From NCBI GenBank assembly GCA_038025085.1, contig CM076149.1, positions 30,541,001 to 30,605,000 of the forward strand: a DNA stretch of 64,000 bases. Direction: 5' to 3'. Position 1 is the first letter of the stretch, and the number at the start of each line of letters is the position of its first letter. The translations under genes and the position numbers were made by a program. This DNA is from Tetragonia tetragonoides (taxonomy: Eukaryota; Streptophyta; Magnoliopsida; Caryophyllales; Aizoaceae). This document shows positions 25,092 to 36,084 of the stretch, piece by piece. The notes under the pieces are model-generated. The model did no database searches, was not told the DNA's origin, and saw nothing but the letters and a program-made list of their open reading frames with translations.

Positions 25092-25421
25092 AGCCGCAAC
25101 AATGCTGCTCCTGCTGTGAACAGCCAGGTTCAAGCTCCTACTACCGCTAATCCCGCGCCGAACAACAACAACAACAATAATAGAGGGGTTAATGGTAGAA
25201 TTTTTGTGATGAATCGCAATGAAGCAGAAGCAAATCCGAACGTGATCGCTGGCACTTTTCTTGTTAATTCTTTTCCCGCTTTTGTTTTGTTTGATAGTGG
25301 CGCAACGCATTCTGTTCTTTCGAAGTGCTTTGCATCTAAGATAGGATTGGAACCTAGTTCTGTGTATAGTGCAAATATGAGGATGCCAGATGGATTTATT
25401 GTTAATTGTAAAGCATTGTAA
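23972..25421 (+). pseudogene. gag: gag-protease region of the Gypsy element, broken
   Basis: The frame opens MTTNADRIARLKDGLTDVVE and shows a typical Gypsy capsid (PPTFEGGVDPTKLKTWI, YYLKGRS). A stop (TAA near 24259) and a shift near 24290 follow. Capsid then continues as NRFKESIHARFYPSALRR and KLSVAEYAAKFNELA. A CCHC zinc knuckle is intact (CYECNKPGHKASEC, ~24850), preceded by a second Cys pair (CTRCNKMHAGKNC). A poly-Asn linker precedes the aspartic protease, whose active-site motif is FDSGATHS near 25290. The frame ends at 25421 inside the protease, just before a deletion. Confidence 0.9.
25006..25092 (+). repeat. (AAC)n microsatellite coding for ~30 asparagines
   Basis: An almost uninterrupted (AAC)n run lies between the zinc knuckle and the protease and encodes poly-Asn. 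A second short (AAC/AAT)n run follows at ~25160-25182. The long poly-Val and poly-Thr frames in other phases are shadows of it. Confidence 0.95.
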
Positions 25422-25429
25422 GAAAAGTG

Positions 25430-27854
25430 TTCGATTAGGATAGCCGGTTCTGATTTACCCGCGGATTTGATTCTTGTTGTCTTTATAGATGATATTCTGG
25501 TTTACTCGAAGAACGTCGAGGAGCATGAGCAACACCTACGTACTGTCTTGGAGATTTTGCGAAGACATCAACTTTATGCCAAATTGTCTAAGTGTGAGTT
25601 TTGGTTAGACACAGTATCTTTCCTAGGACACGTGGTGTCTAAGGATGGAGTAATCGTAGATCCAGAGAAGATTCGAGCTGTTACAGATTGGCCAAGACCA
25701 ACGTCCGTGACCGAAGTTCGAAGTTTTCATGGACTTGCTGGATATTATAGACGATTTGTAGAAGGTTTTTCGAAGATTGCGCAACCAATCACGAATTTGA
25801 TGAAGAAAACGACAAAGTTTGTATGGTCAGACAAGTGTGAGACTGCTTTCCAAGAGTTGAAGAAACGTCGTACGAGTGCACCTATTTTGACATTGACGTC
25901 AGGAACGGAAGGATATGAGGTCTACAGTGACGCGTCTAAGCATGGCTTAGGGTGTGTTTTGATGCAACATGGAAACTTCGTGGCTTACGCCTCACGACAA
26001 CTGAAAAAGCATGAAGACAACTATCTTACGCACGATCTAGAACTTACTGCTGTCGTATTCGCATTAAAGATTTGGCGACATTACCTGTATGGTTCCGCAG
26101 TCAAGATGTTCACTGATCAAAAGAGTCTGAAATACATCGTCACACAGAAAGAGTTGAACATGCGCCAAAGGAGATGGCTAGAACTTTTGATGTAGTACGA
26201 CATCGATATCCAGTACCATGAGGGTAAAGCAAACGTAGTCGCTGATGCTTTGAGTAGGAAGACTCGACATACGTTAAACACTGCTTTAGTACTTCCTAAG
26301 GAGATGATACGTGACTTGCAAAGTCTCAAGGTGGAGATTGTGTTTCAAGGTGACTACCTTGGCACATATGACTGTTCGACCAACGTTACTCGAGGAGATT
26401 AAAGATAAGCAGAGTGGTAATGAGGATCTTCAGCGGATTCTAAACCACAAAGACGAGGGTAGGTCCGAGGACTTCACTTTGGGCCAAGATGAAATTATGA
26501 GATTTCGGGAACGTGTTTGAGTACCCAATGACCCAGTTATCAAAAGTCAGATTCTGGGTGAAACTCATAATACGCCGTTTTCTGTACATCCTGGTGGAGA
26601 CAAGCTTTACAAGGATCTTTGCCAAGTGTTCTGGTGGAAGGGAATGAAACAAGAATTCGCTGAGTTTGTAGCGAAGTGCTTGACATGTCAAAAAAGGTCA
26701 AGATCGAGCATAAAAGACCAAGTGGAATGGTACAATCCCTGGAAGTTCCTACTTGGAAATGGAATTCGATTTCTATGGATTTTGTCATGGGTTTACCTTT
26801 GACACAAAAGAAGAACAGTGCCATTTGGGTGGTTGTAGATCGTTTAACGAAAGTCGCAAGATTCATCCCAATGCACGACACGTGGAAAATGGAGAAGATG
26901 GCTGACGCGTATGTCAAGGAGGTCATGAGACTTCATGGTGTACCTGAGGATATTGTTTCTGATAGAGACTCGAGATTTCTCTCTAACTTCTGGCAGAAAT
27001 TACAAGAAGCTTTCGGAAGCAAATTGAAGTTTAGTACCGCTTTTCATCCTGCAAAACAGATGGCCAGACGTAAAGAACAATTCAGACTCTAGAGGATATG
27101 CCTCGAGCGTGTGCCTTCAAATATCAAGGTTCGTGGGATAAACACATTCAATTGATCGAATTTTCTTACAACAATAGCTATCATTCGAGCATCGATCGAA
27201 CACCATATGAAGCCTTGTATGGTAGGAAGTGTAGATCGCCTGTATGTTGGAACGACATTAGTGAGACTGCAATTTTGGGTCCTGACATGATCCAGCAGAC
27301 TGTCGACATTGTGAAGGTGATTCAAACGAAGATGCGAAGTGCATAGGATCGCCAGAAATCGTATGCAGATAGAGGTCGTAAACCTGAAGAATTTGAGGTA
27401 GGAAGCAAGAATTTGAGGTCGTAAACCTGAATTGGTGCGAGTATCTCCTACCAAGGGTGTTATGCGTTTTGGTGGTAAGGGGAAGTTGAGTCCTCGTTAC
27501 GTTGGACCTTACGAAATCCTAGAGAGGATTGGTGAAGTTGCCTATCGTTTAGCTTTGCCTGTGGAACTTGAAAAAGCTCACAATGTCTTTCACGTCTCTC
27601 AATTGAAGCGATACGTACATGATCCAACTCATGTTGTTCAACTTGAAACGATCGAACTTGACGAGAGTTTGACCTATGAAGAACGTCCGATCGAGATCAC
27701 TGACCGAAAAGAGCGCTCGACTTGTACAAAGACCATTCCGATTGTGAAAGTTATTTGGTCCCGTCATGGTCAAGAAGAGGCAACATGGGAAGCTGAATCC
27801 ATGATGCGCGAGAAGTACCCAGAACTCTTTATTGAAGGTACTAATTCCATTTGA
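25430..27854 (+). pseudogene. pol: RT-RNase H-integrase-chromodomain region of the Gypsy element, deleted and broken
   Basis: The region begins with a protease relic ([10 protein letters not shown]) and passes at once to the RT palm motif [12 protein letters not shown], so most of the N-terminal RT is deleted. RT thumb ([19 protein letters not shown]) and RNase H follow ([37 protein letters not shown], then a TAG at 26193-26195, then VVADALSRK). The integrase has a HHCC-type zinc finger (HPGGDKLYKDLCQVFWWKG, CLTCQK), catalytic Asp in [11 protein letters not shown] and in [10 protein letters not shown], and a shift near 26690. The third catalytic residue is replaced by a TAA at 27071-27073. 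The last frame (27432-27854) has [32 protein letters not shown] and a chromodomain ([20 protein letters not shown]). Confidence 0.92.
27330..27440 (+). repeat. Local duplication in the Gypsy integrase/chromodomain linker
   Basis: The segment aggtcgtaaacctgaa... is present twice within about 50 bp (near 27375 and 27417), with gaatttgaggt also doubled. It interrupts the frame and was probably created by slippage. Confidence 0.6.
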
Positions 27855-28107
27855 GTTTCGGGACGAAACCCTTTTTAAGGAGGATAGAATGTCACACCTA
27901 GTAATTTCGTGTTTTATTTACCGCTTGCACGAGTTGCATGTTCTACCATTGCTAATCGACTTAGATCACAACCGTAGTACACGCATTGCATTGTCGTTGT
28001 CCTAAAATCGTTTTATACCTTCGCATGGGTAAACTCGTTTTGTCGTTGAGAAGTGATTCCTTCATGTTTCAAGTTTCGGGACGAAACTTCTTTTAAGGAG
28101 GGTAGAA
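27855..28107 (+). other. 3' region with two polypurine-tract-like copies
   Basis: gtttcgggacgaaac...ttttaaggaggRtagaatgt occurs twice, at about 27857-27891 and 28071-28110. The second is the true polypurine tract at the edge of the 3' LTR. The first is followed by tgtcacacctagtaatttcg, which looks like the start of another LTR but continues for only ~180 bp. Confidence 0.6.
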
Positions 28108-30118
28108 TGTGATACCCCAGTATTTTCTATAATTATGATATCGATTTATAATTCTTTTATAAATAGTTTCGGATATTTAAATCGTATATTTATATAACGA
28201 TTCGATTTATTCAATTACGGCCATAATGATATTAATTATTATTATGGAGGTTTCGGAATTTATATTTATCAAATTATTTGAGAGTTTTTATTTAAATGAT
28301 TTTGACGATTGAGAGAATTCTTATTTCTTTTATTATTGACTCGGAAGAATTTTATTCAAAAAATTAAATGAGAATATTTCTTTTATTCCTACCTTGACTA
28401 TTGTTGACCAAAACCCTATGGGTGGCTATATAAGGAAAAGGATGGAGATTTCATCAGTTTGCAAAACTAAACAACACTAACCCTACACTCTCTCTCTCCA
28501 TCCGACCTCTCTCTCTCCTCTCCTCTTTGCTGTCACTGGCGAGCTGTCGCCCTCCATCACGGTGAGCTTTTCTCTCTCTTTCTTTCTCTTTCTTTCATTC
28601 TCTCTTTCTCCCTCACCGTCTCTTTCTCTCTCTTGTTGTCAACAGCCACCAGGTGGTCGCCTTGCTCCGGTCACCATCTCCTCCCCTTCTCCGGTGAGTC
28701 GCCGGGCTGACGGGCCCAACCCCGTCACCCATCTCTCTCCCTTTCGCTTTCTTTTTCTTTCTCTCTCTCCTTCGTTGTGGCTTGCGTGAGACACCACGGT
28801 GGACCACCACCACCAACGGCGGTGCTGGGTGGTCGGGTGTCATTAGAGGGTCCATGACCATCGTGGGTGGTCTTCGTGGTGGTCGCTTGTGGGCCACGAC
28901 CGTTGTTTTACAGTTTCGCAGTTTTCGGATTTTTCGATCGTGCAGGTTTTTGACAATTTCAGAAGTTTTTATTTATTCATTTTTTTTCTGTACTCGTTCG
29001 GAACCCAAATTCGGATTTTCAAAAGCCTAGATTGGTTGGAACCCGAATTCAGAGTTTCAAAAGCCGAAATTTTGTTAGACATATATGAAGCATGATTATT
29101 GTTAATATGCATTTATGTCGTTATCGTCGTTATTATTGTTCATTATCTTGAGTATGAAATGAAGTAGTATGTCGTGGTCTCATTGTACCACTAGGTCAAT
29201 CAATGCAAGTATGTGAATTGAATTATAAATGAGAATAAGACTCCTAATGGATCCCTAGGAGTAGTCGAGCAATCGAGACTTATCTAATTGATGTAGTCTA
29301 GGGATGCGTGATTCCCAAGTTACTCTTATGGATACCTCGTAGTGTGTTCGGGACAGATCATTCCCCATTGTTTAATTCTCTACGTATCGATTATTATGTA
29401 AGAGAAAGTGTGAGTATACACTAGAGTAAGTCCATGGCATGTCTATATCTATCTATGAACAATATGGGTAATCGCTGTCCTATTCGCTCTCTTATTACTC
29501 TAATCAAGATGGTTTATCTATTTGTGTTCGATTGATCACTAAAGCAAGAATTGCATGTAATTGAATATTGAGTATGCGTGTGCTTGATTGTATGATTACT
29601 TGTGCATGCAAATGAATTTCAATGATTCTTCTAAAATACAGGTAAGGTTTGCGAAAGTGTTTTTACTGGGTATGGACGACGTTTATTCAGTTTATTTGAT
29701 TTTTGTTTTCTTTTGTTTCATCTCTTTTCTTCTGTACCTTGTTTCCGTCACGGAAACCAAAGTGCAGGTGTAGTTGAGTGAGGACGGATAGCTTGAAGTT
29801 TAAATGTGGGTTGTTCTCTAGAACTACTGATTTATTGGTTACTTTGGATTATTGGGATTATTGGTTTGTACCCTTGAAGGCAAAGTTGTAATAAGACTTT
29901 AATGGACTTAAAATCACTTGATAGACAACTCTGATATTAATGTTTAATTTGTTTAGATGCTATCTTTGATACCTAGTTTTCCTTTCTGCTTAGCATTTAT
30001 TCCTTAGCGATAAATGTTGCAGTAATGCCTTTGAATTTGTGACGGTTCAGTGGTGTCGAGTCATGGATAATGACGTCGATAGTTCCCTGAAAATCGTTGC
30101 GAATTCAGGGGTGTTACA
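28108..30118 (+). repeat. 3' LTR of the Gypsy element, 2011 bp
   Basis: It begins TGTGATACCCC and ends GTGTTACA. It is alignable with the 5' LTR except for a ~540-bp block missing at about 29035-29070, which is 20510-21065 in the 5' copy. A few percent scattered differences are visible. Confidence 0.92.
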
Positions 30119-30334
30119 CCCACCCACTTGCTTTCCTTTGTTTTCATTATTTTAATGAATTTTATGTTTTAGTTTTTTTTATTCTTAGAATCTTTAATTT
30201 TTTAAATCCTTATAAATTATTTTTATGAACTTTATTATTATTATTATTATTATTATTTATAAATCAGATTATTCTTTATGAACTTTATCGTGTTTTTTTT
30301 TTTTGTTTTCGAGAAAAATGAACCTTTTACATGA

Positions 30335-31190
30335 ACATTACGTTTATACCTTATGAACAATTAGGCTATTTTAAATGAACATTACGTTTATACCTTATGA
30401 ACAATTAGACTATTTTAAATGAACATTACTTTTATACATTATGAACAATTTGACTATTTTAAATGAACAATACTTTCATACCGTATGAACAATTAGACTA
30501 TTTAGATGAACATTACGTTTATACATTATGAACAATTAGACTATTTTAACTGAAAACTACCTTTATACCTTATGAACAATTAGACTATTTTAGATGAACA
30601 ATACGTTTATACCTTATGAACAATTAAACTATTTTAAATGAACACATATTATGAACCATTAGACTATTTAAATGAACATGAACAATTAGACTATTTTAAA
30701 TGAACATTACCTTTATACATTATGAAGAATTAGGGTATTTTAAATGAACATTTACGTTTATACATTATGAACAATTAGACTATTTTAAATGAAAGCTGCG
30801 TTTATACCTTATGAACAATTAGACTATTTTAGATGAACAATACGTTTATACCTTATGAACAATTCGACTATTTTAAATGAACACTAAGTTATGAACAATT
30901 ACTCTATTTTAAATGAACATGAACAATTAGACTATTTGAAATGAACATTACGTTTATACATTATGAACAATTAGAATATTTTAAATAAATATTACGTTTA
31001 TACATTTATGAAGAATTAGACTATTTTAAATGAACATTACGTTTATACATTATGAACAATTAGACTATTTTAAATTAATACCACGTTTATACCTTATGAA
31101 CTAATAGACTATTTTTAATGAATACTACATTTGTACCTTATGAACAATTAGGCTATTTTAAATGAACACTATATTTGTACACTATGAATT
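30335..31190. repeat. AT-rich minisatellite, ~44-bp monomer, about 18-20 copies
   Basis: The unit is close to ttatgaacaattagactatt + ttaaatgaacattacgttta + tacc (44 bp). Copies vary by substitutions and by loss of part of the unit (for example near 30650 and 30880). No open frame runs through it. A (TTA)n run stands just before it at ~30235-30260. It lies directly right of the Gypsy element and probably belonged to the DNA that element hit. Confidence 0.9.
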
Positions 31191-32114
31191 ATGTTTGGTC
31201 TTAGTTTATTTTCTTAATGAACCTTAAATTTATTTCTAATGAACCATTAGGAATTTAGCATATTGCTTATGTATTAGAGTAGTTATTAGTTGTTATGAAC
31301 ATTTTTTTTTTTATATTATATGATTTTTTCTAGTTAACTTTTAAGCACTAAATTTGTCTAACATGTTATGTCACAATTTTTTTTGTGTGCTATTATCTCA
31401 CAAAATTTGATTAAAAAAGAAAGGAAGGACATAAGAAATGTTCATCATCAGCTTTCATCATCAATATGCCACAGTGAAACAAACGAACAGCCATGGCCGC
31501 CACCTGCAAACTACCATGATTGGAAAGCTCCAGATTCCATGAAAAAAACCACACAATAGAACTCATTTACATCACTCTAACCTCCATCACCTTCAGATCT
31601 AACACTAACAAATTTATAAAGAGAGAGAAAAGCAATTCGAAAATGTTGCGATTAAGAGCGTTTCTGCCGAACGTGACAATAGTGAAGATTCAAGGTCACC
31701 TCACACACCCATGGCTTGTCACTGCAGATGCTTCCGCTCATGCCTCACCGTTCAGCCACCATATCTCACCGTCAAACACCGCCAATTTGCTTGATTTTCT
31801 CTCTCTTCGTGAAGAGCATTAAACCAACACAAATTGGTATTTGATGAATCCTAAAAATCAAGAGAAATCTTTATTTAGCAATATTATGAATTAGTTTTCT
31901 AGTTTAAAGCCCCAAAAATCAATTGAAATCCATTAAAATTTCCAAGAAGAGAGAGAAAGTAATGTTACGGTGGAAATGGCGACTGAGCGTGAGAAGAGTA
32001 TGGATGAGAGAGAGAATTGATACGCGCATTACTAAAGCACCCTCAAATTTATATTAATTACAAAAGTACCACCAGGTCCAGCCAAATTAGCTGGAGGTCT
32101 ATATAAAAATTTTT
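31191..32114. other. AT-rich spacer, no gene recognised
   Basis: Two short frames (31368-31559, 31520-31822) show no known motif. The right end contains ggtccagccaaattagctgg, used above as a possible terminal repeat. Confidence 0.4.
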
Positions 32115-33057
32115 AAAGGAATGGAGCATCCAATTTGGCTGTTCTTGAGGGCAGCGAAGAACCATTGAACACTACTCCACCGAAGAAAATCTGAAGCACT
32201 AACCAGATAAAAAAAACTCCCCTCACCTTACCTTGTCAGTTGTCACCCTCCAACTATGGATGCCAAAGGTACTAGAAGAAAGAGGAGAACAACAATGGCG
32301 GCAAAGAAGGACAACAATGGCGGCAAACAAGACCCATTAAGCTCACTACCAAACTGCATCCTAGTCGATATACTCTCTCTCTTGACAATCACCCTTTTTT
32401 TAACCCTTAAATTTCTTCGAAATAATCACTGCCCTTCTCCCGAAACTCACCTCACCAAAAATCCATAAATTCAATCTCAATTTACATGAGTTCCCTAACA
32501 CAATGGACCACAGTGACAATTACTTTCTCATATTCTTATGGTTTGGTTTGATATGTGGTAAGAATGTTGAGGAAATTGAGGTATCTTCTGATTTTTATCT
32601 CAAACAGTACTTAGTTTTACCACCTTTACCATCTTGTGTTTTGAGAATTCAGTCATTGGTTGTACTTGAAATTAGACAAGGGTTTGGTTGTAGATTTGGG
32701 CGTAATGAGAATGAAATTAATCTTTCCTAATTTGAAGAAGCTTTTATATAACGTGCCTGGTTGTGATGATAGATTAATGGCAAAGTTAATCAAGTCTTGC
32801 CCTGTTTTGGAGGATCTTTGTATTGAAATGGCTTCGGTTTGGAGGAATGAACCAATTGTTGTTGATATATCGAGTCGCAGTTTGAAACGGTTTAGAATGT
32901 GGCAGTGGGTTTATATTTGTGTACCACCTCAGAAAGTGATCATTGATGCACCTAATTTGGAGTACTTGAGTGTTAGTGTTTTGTTCCCAACGAGGTTTTG
33001 CTTTGTAGGAAATCTGATAATTGGGTTGCTTGAAGCAAATATTCAGGCTATGTATAA

Positions 33058-34176
33058 CAGTGACCGACCCAGAAAATTTATAGTACGGGTGCAAAGAAAA
33101 ACTACAAAAATCACTCAAAAATAAGGGGGTTAATTTAACTCATATTAGCAGAGCCGGATACCTCATTTTTTTTTTTTTTTTTTTACTTTTAGTTAAGGAA
33201 AAAACACAATTTCAAAAAACCAAACTACAAATTCTCTTGGGCTATCCTATACAAAAACCAACAAAATATCAGAAGCCAAATACCCACATGTTACCAAATA
33301 GACATTGATTCTTTTAATTTTCTTGTTATCAAAATGCAAACCCATCTAAAGCTACCCAAACCCACTCATATTCCTCCATTTATAATAACCAACAGCATGA
33401 CCAATCCACTCATCTAAGTAAAGCTACCCCAAATAAAATCATGTTGGTGTCTGGTTCTATATTTTGTGAAAATGGAAGAGGAAATAAGTCATTCATTCAA
33501 TATCTGACTTTAATTATTAACTTTACCAATCATGATGATGAAAAACTCAAATGTATCCCACAACACATCGATCCTCAACTTCACCAGATTGAAGAAAACA
33601 TATACCAAGGGCACCAAATTCATCCAATAATCTAATTTTATTTATAGATTATCAACCATAACATCATCTCTCTAGCTACACCAATATATCATACCCAAAT
33701 AAAAACATCAAACTCAGCAATTTGGAATTTCGTCGTCTGATCCCGGAGAGAGAGATTGAGTGTTTGATTTTGTTAGGGAGTTAATTTTGGCCATGTAAAT
33801 GTCTGGAAGAGTGAGAGGAGAGAGTTTGAGAGGAGAGTTGCATAGTAGTGTGAGTGTTTAATTTTTCTTTTGCCTTGTTATTGGTGGAATCAGTTTGTTA
33901 GAGGAGAGAGAATGAGAGGAGAGAGAGAGAATGAGAGGAGAGTGGCCCCTCTAACTTACAATTTACGTGGGTGTGTTTTCCAATTCTCAATCTTACCCTC
34001 ACTTTTGCTAATTCCCCATGCTTTTTGAATGAGGGCATTAATAATATGTAAAAATAGTATGGGTGCAAAAGAGTAACTATGTTTTCTTTTGCTTTAACCC
34101 ACAAAGGCTTTCTCAACAATTTTTAAAAAGTATGGGGTCAACTGACCCCATACCCTATAGGATGGGTCCGCCCCTG
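33058..34176. mobile_element. Non-autonomous hAT-like element (CAGGGGCGG type), 1119 bp, in the F-box pseudogene
   Basis: A perfect 8-bp duplication ATGTATAA flanks it (33050-33057 and 34177-34184). Ends are CAGTGACCGACCCA on the left and CAGGGGCGGACCCA as the reverse complement of the right. CAGGGGCGG ends with 8-bp duplications are typical of the Tip100-like hAT group. No transposase frame is present. The T-run at 33167-33184 and gagaga runs near 33900 are internal. Confidence 0.88.
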
Positions 34177-34669
34177 ATGTATAATCCGTCGTATGATAGA
34201 GAAAGCCTGCTGGTGACCGAAGATTTTGGAGCGATTTCAAATGTCCGGTCTCTTACGTGTGATGACCTTGAATTTGGTCCTCATACATGGTTCCCTAATC
34301 TGACCCATCTTACATTTAAGGGGGAACGTTGCAAACACTTGATAGCTTTACTCCAATGTTGTCCTGCTCTAGAGGTTCTTAAGGTGACATCTGGGAGTAT
34401 AAGTCATATGAGTTGGATCCCTCCACATTATGAACTCGCATGTGCTCCGTTAACACATGTCAATAGGATAGATATAAAGATAGAGAGATCAAAACTCAGT
34501 GTTGTGACTTGTGAGACAAGATTGGTCGAATCTGGTTAAATACTTGCTAAGTATAACCCCAGCTTTGCAGCGACTCATTATCATTGTGGAAACTTATGGA
34601 ACTGAATGCAAAGAAATTGAAGAATCTGAGGGAACTATTGTTCTGCAAGGAATTGTATGAGTGCCCAAG

Positions 34670-34770
34670 GAGTTCCTTGCATTGCCAGATTGAATTTGTT
34701 GGCAAACATCTCAAAGTATCACTTGCATTGCCAGATTGAATTTGTTGGCAAACATCTCAAAGTACCGACT
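34670..34770 (+). repeat. ~47-bp tandem duplication in the FBD part of the pseudogene
   Basis: The segment ttgcattgccagattgaatt... through catctcaaagta occurs twice head to tail, at ~34677 and ~34724. It disrupts the frame. Confidence 0.8.
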
Positions 34771-34830
34771 GAGGGGAAGAAAGTCAGGGGCCCTGATGGT
34801 CGTCTTCTATCTTTTAAGTAATCTTCAAAG

Positions 34831-36084
34831 GATCTTGTCGAGGGTAAATGATGATGGAACGAGTAGTAGCAGTCAATATAAACTCTGTGAGTATTAATTT
34901 GAGTAGTAGGAACTCAATATGAATTCTGTGCGTATTAGTTTGAGTAGTTATCACCTAAATGTAATGCCACGTTGTACTTTTGAGGTAACAGAAGCTATTA
35001 TGTTTGGTAGTATACTGATTGGTCTGCTTTAACTTCCGATTAACTTGTTATGGTTTGCCTATGTTCCTTCTACAATGACTTTGGAATTTGGATAGATATT
35101 ATTCTGCTCATCGTTAGACTGTACTCGAGTGCCAGACTACCAGATGCCTCTGCTCCCTCCTTTTTTTGCCCAGCGTTGGTGCTCTTGCCATCCCTATATC
35201 ACCAAGAGAAACATTTGAAGGGTTGCACTATTAATGAACACCAATTGACGTGGTTACCACTGGTCAACTATTCACATCATTGAACTCCCAATAATTGAAG
35301 ATAAATGTGCTTGCAGCAACAAAATAAGCAGAGATCTCAATGGAACACACACCACCTCCAAACCAACAAATAGCACAATTTTGACCTGATTGTGCAATCT
35401 GGTGATATTAGTGCTCTTGGTTGTAGATTCCCCTTGCAGACACCTCTAGAATTATTAATTAGCCTTGAATAATCCGTCCCTGACCAAATAAATGAATTCA
35501 CAGGAACCAGAAATAACCCAATTATTCACAAAATAAGCAAAAATCATCCATATGAGCAATTTTCTGACTTGTTTCTGAATCTGAATGAGCTGATTTGGCC
35601 ATATTTGTTATTTGTATTGACTCTTGTAATGTTAAGGAACAACTAGAAATTCGTGCCCTGTCATCTGCAATGCATTTTCCTTCCCAAATGCATGTAAAGA
35701 TCAAGACAGACTTCAAAACATGCTAGGAAGGTCAATTAAACAGCATCCTGTTCCAGAATCAATCAATTTGAGAAGCGATAGTCTGATAGAGGCATAGAGC
35801 CTCTCACTACATAGGTCTGTTAGTAGTGGGTGTTTAAATTTTGTGTCAAGTTTATGTTTCTCTTTACATAGGTCTGCACTCCAATTTAATGAAGAAAACC
35901 CATGTAGTTGTTTGCTTGATTGGTTTAACTTCTTGACGAATTCTTCATACTTTGCCAAAAGTGCAGGTACGCTTTTTTTTTTGGCAATCAAATAAAAGTT
36001 TTTATTAATCCCCAAAGAGATATTACAATATGGTCACCAGTTCTCATGCCTATATTGCTGGAGTAGATGATGCAACTAGGCTGA
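34831..36084. other. No gene recognised; LINE 3' tail at the right
   Basis: Most of the stretch shows no motif. At 35973-35982 a T-run next to a sequence that on the minus strand reads GGGGATTAATAAAAACTTTT looks like the poly(A) end of a LINE inserted on the minus strand. Only its last ~100 bp would remain. Confidence 0.4.

Larger units (their letters stand above)
19563..30118 (+). mobile_element. Ty3/Gypsy chromovirus-like LTR retrotransposon, 10.6 kb, degenerate
   Basis: Full layout on the plus strand: 5' LTR 19563-22115, degenerate primer site 22118-22129, extra ORF 22297-23284, gag-protease 23972-25421, RT/RNase H/integrase/chromodomain 25467-27854, polypurine tract, 3' LTR 28108-30118. 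The 5-bp duplication CCCAC (19558-19562 and 30119-30123) is perfect, so the element inserted whole and has not recombined. The order RT-RH-IN plus a C-terminal chromodomain marks a chromovirus. The copy is dead: stops and frameshifts occur throughout, a large deletion spans the protease/RT junction, and the integrase catalytic Glu codon is a stop. Confidence 0.93.
19347..32114. mobile_element. Candidate MULE-like element (~2.2 kb) hosting the Gypsy element
   Basis: The outer flanks share AAAGGAATG (19338-19346 and 32115-32123), a 9-bp duplication of Mutator size. Inside them, gacctgcgtccagccaagtt on the left resembles the reverse complement of the right end (gacctccagctaatttggct), and both continue tggctggacc. 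Removing the Gypsy insert leaves about 2.2 kb made of a short left arm (19347-19562), the minisatellite at 30335-31190 and AT-rich DNA to 32114. The terminal similarity is short and imperfect, so this is a supported hypothesis, not a certain call. Confidence 0.5.
32256..34830 (+). pseudogene. F-box/LRR/FBD-type protein, pseudogene split by a transposon
   Basis: The frame opens at ATG 32256 with a basic start and an F-box (DPLSSLPNCILVDILSLL, about residues 26-43). The F-box end is corrupted and the frame shifts near 32390. Plant LRR segments follow in two more phases: NVEEIEVSSDFYLKQYLVLP, then FPNLKKLLYNVPGC, LIKSCPVLEDLCIEMASV and IDAPNLEYLSVSV. At 33057 the text stops at a hAT-like insert and resumes at 34185: ANIQAMYN on the left joins PSYDRES on the right, so the break is exactly at the insertion. 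The right part has FPNLTHLTFKGERCKHLIAL and CCPALEVLKVTSG, then an FBD-like stretch in shifted frames to about 34830. Family knowledge: F-box proteins are SCF ubiquitin-ligase adaptors. The many breaks mean this copy makes no full protein. Confidence 0.8.

Noticed and set aside
24552..25310. 252-codon minus-strand ORF with a poly-Val run
   Set aside because: It is the antisense shadow of the (AAC)n tract and gag-protease frame on the plus strand.
30335..31190. Regular repeats that might suggest a CRISPR array
   Set aside because: Units abut one another with no unique spacers, and the genome is that of a plant; it is a minisatellite.
35713..36015. 100-codon minus ORF (MGINKNFYLIAKKK...)
   Set aside because: It begins inside a LINE poly(A) tail and shows no recognisable domain.
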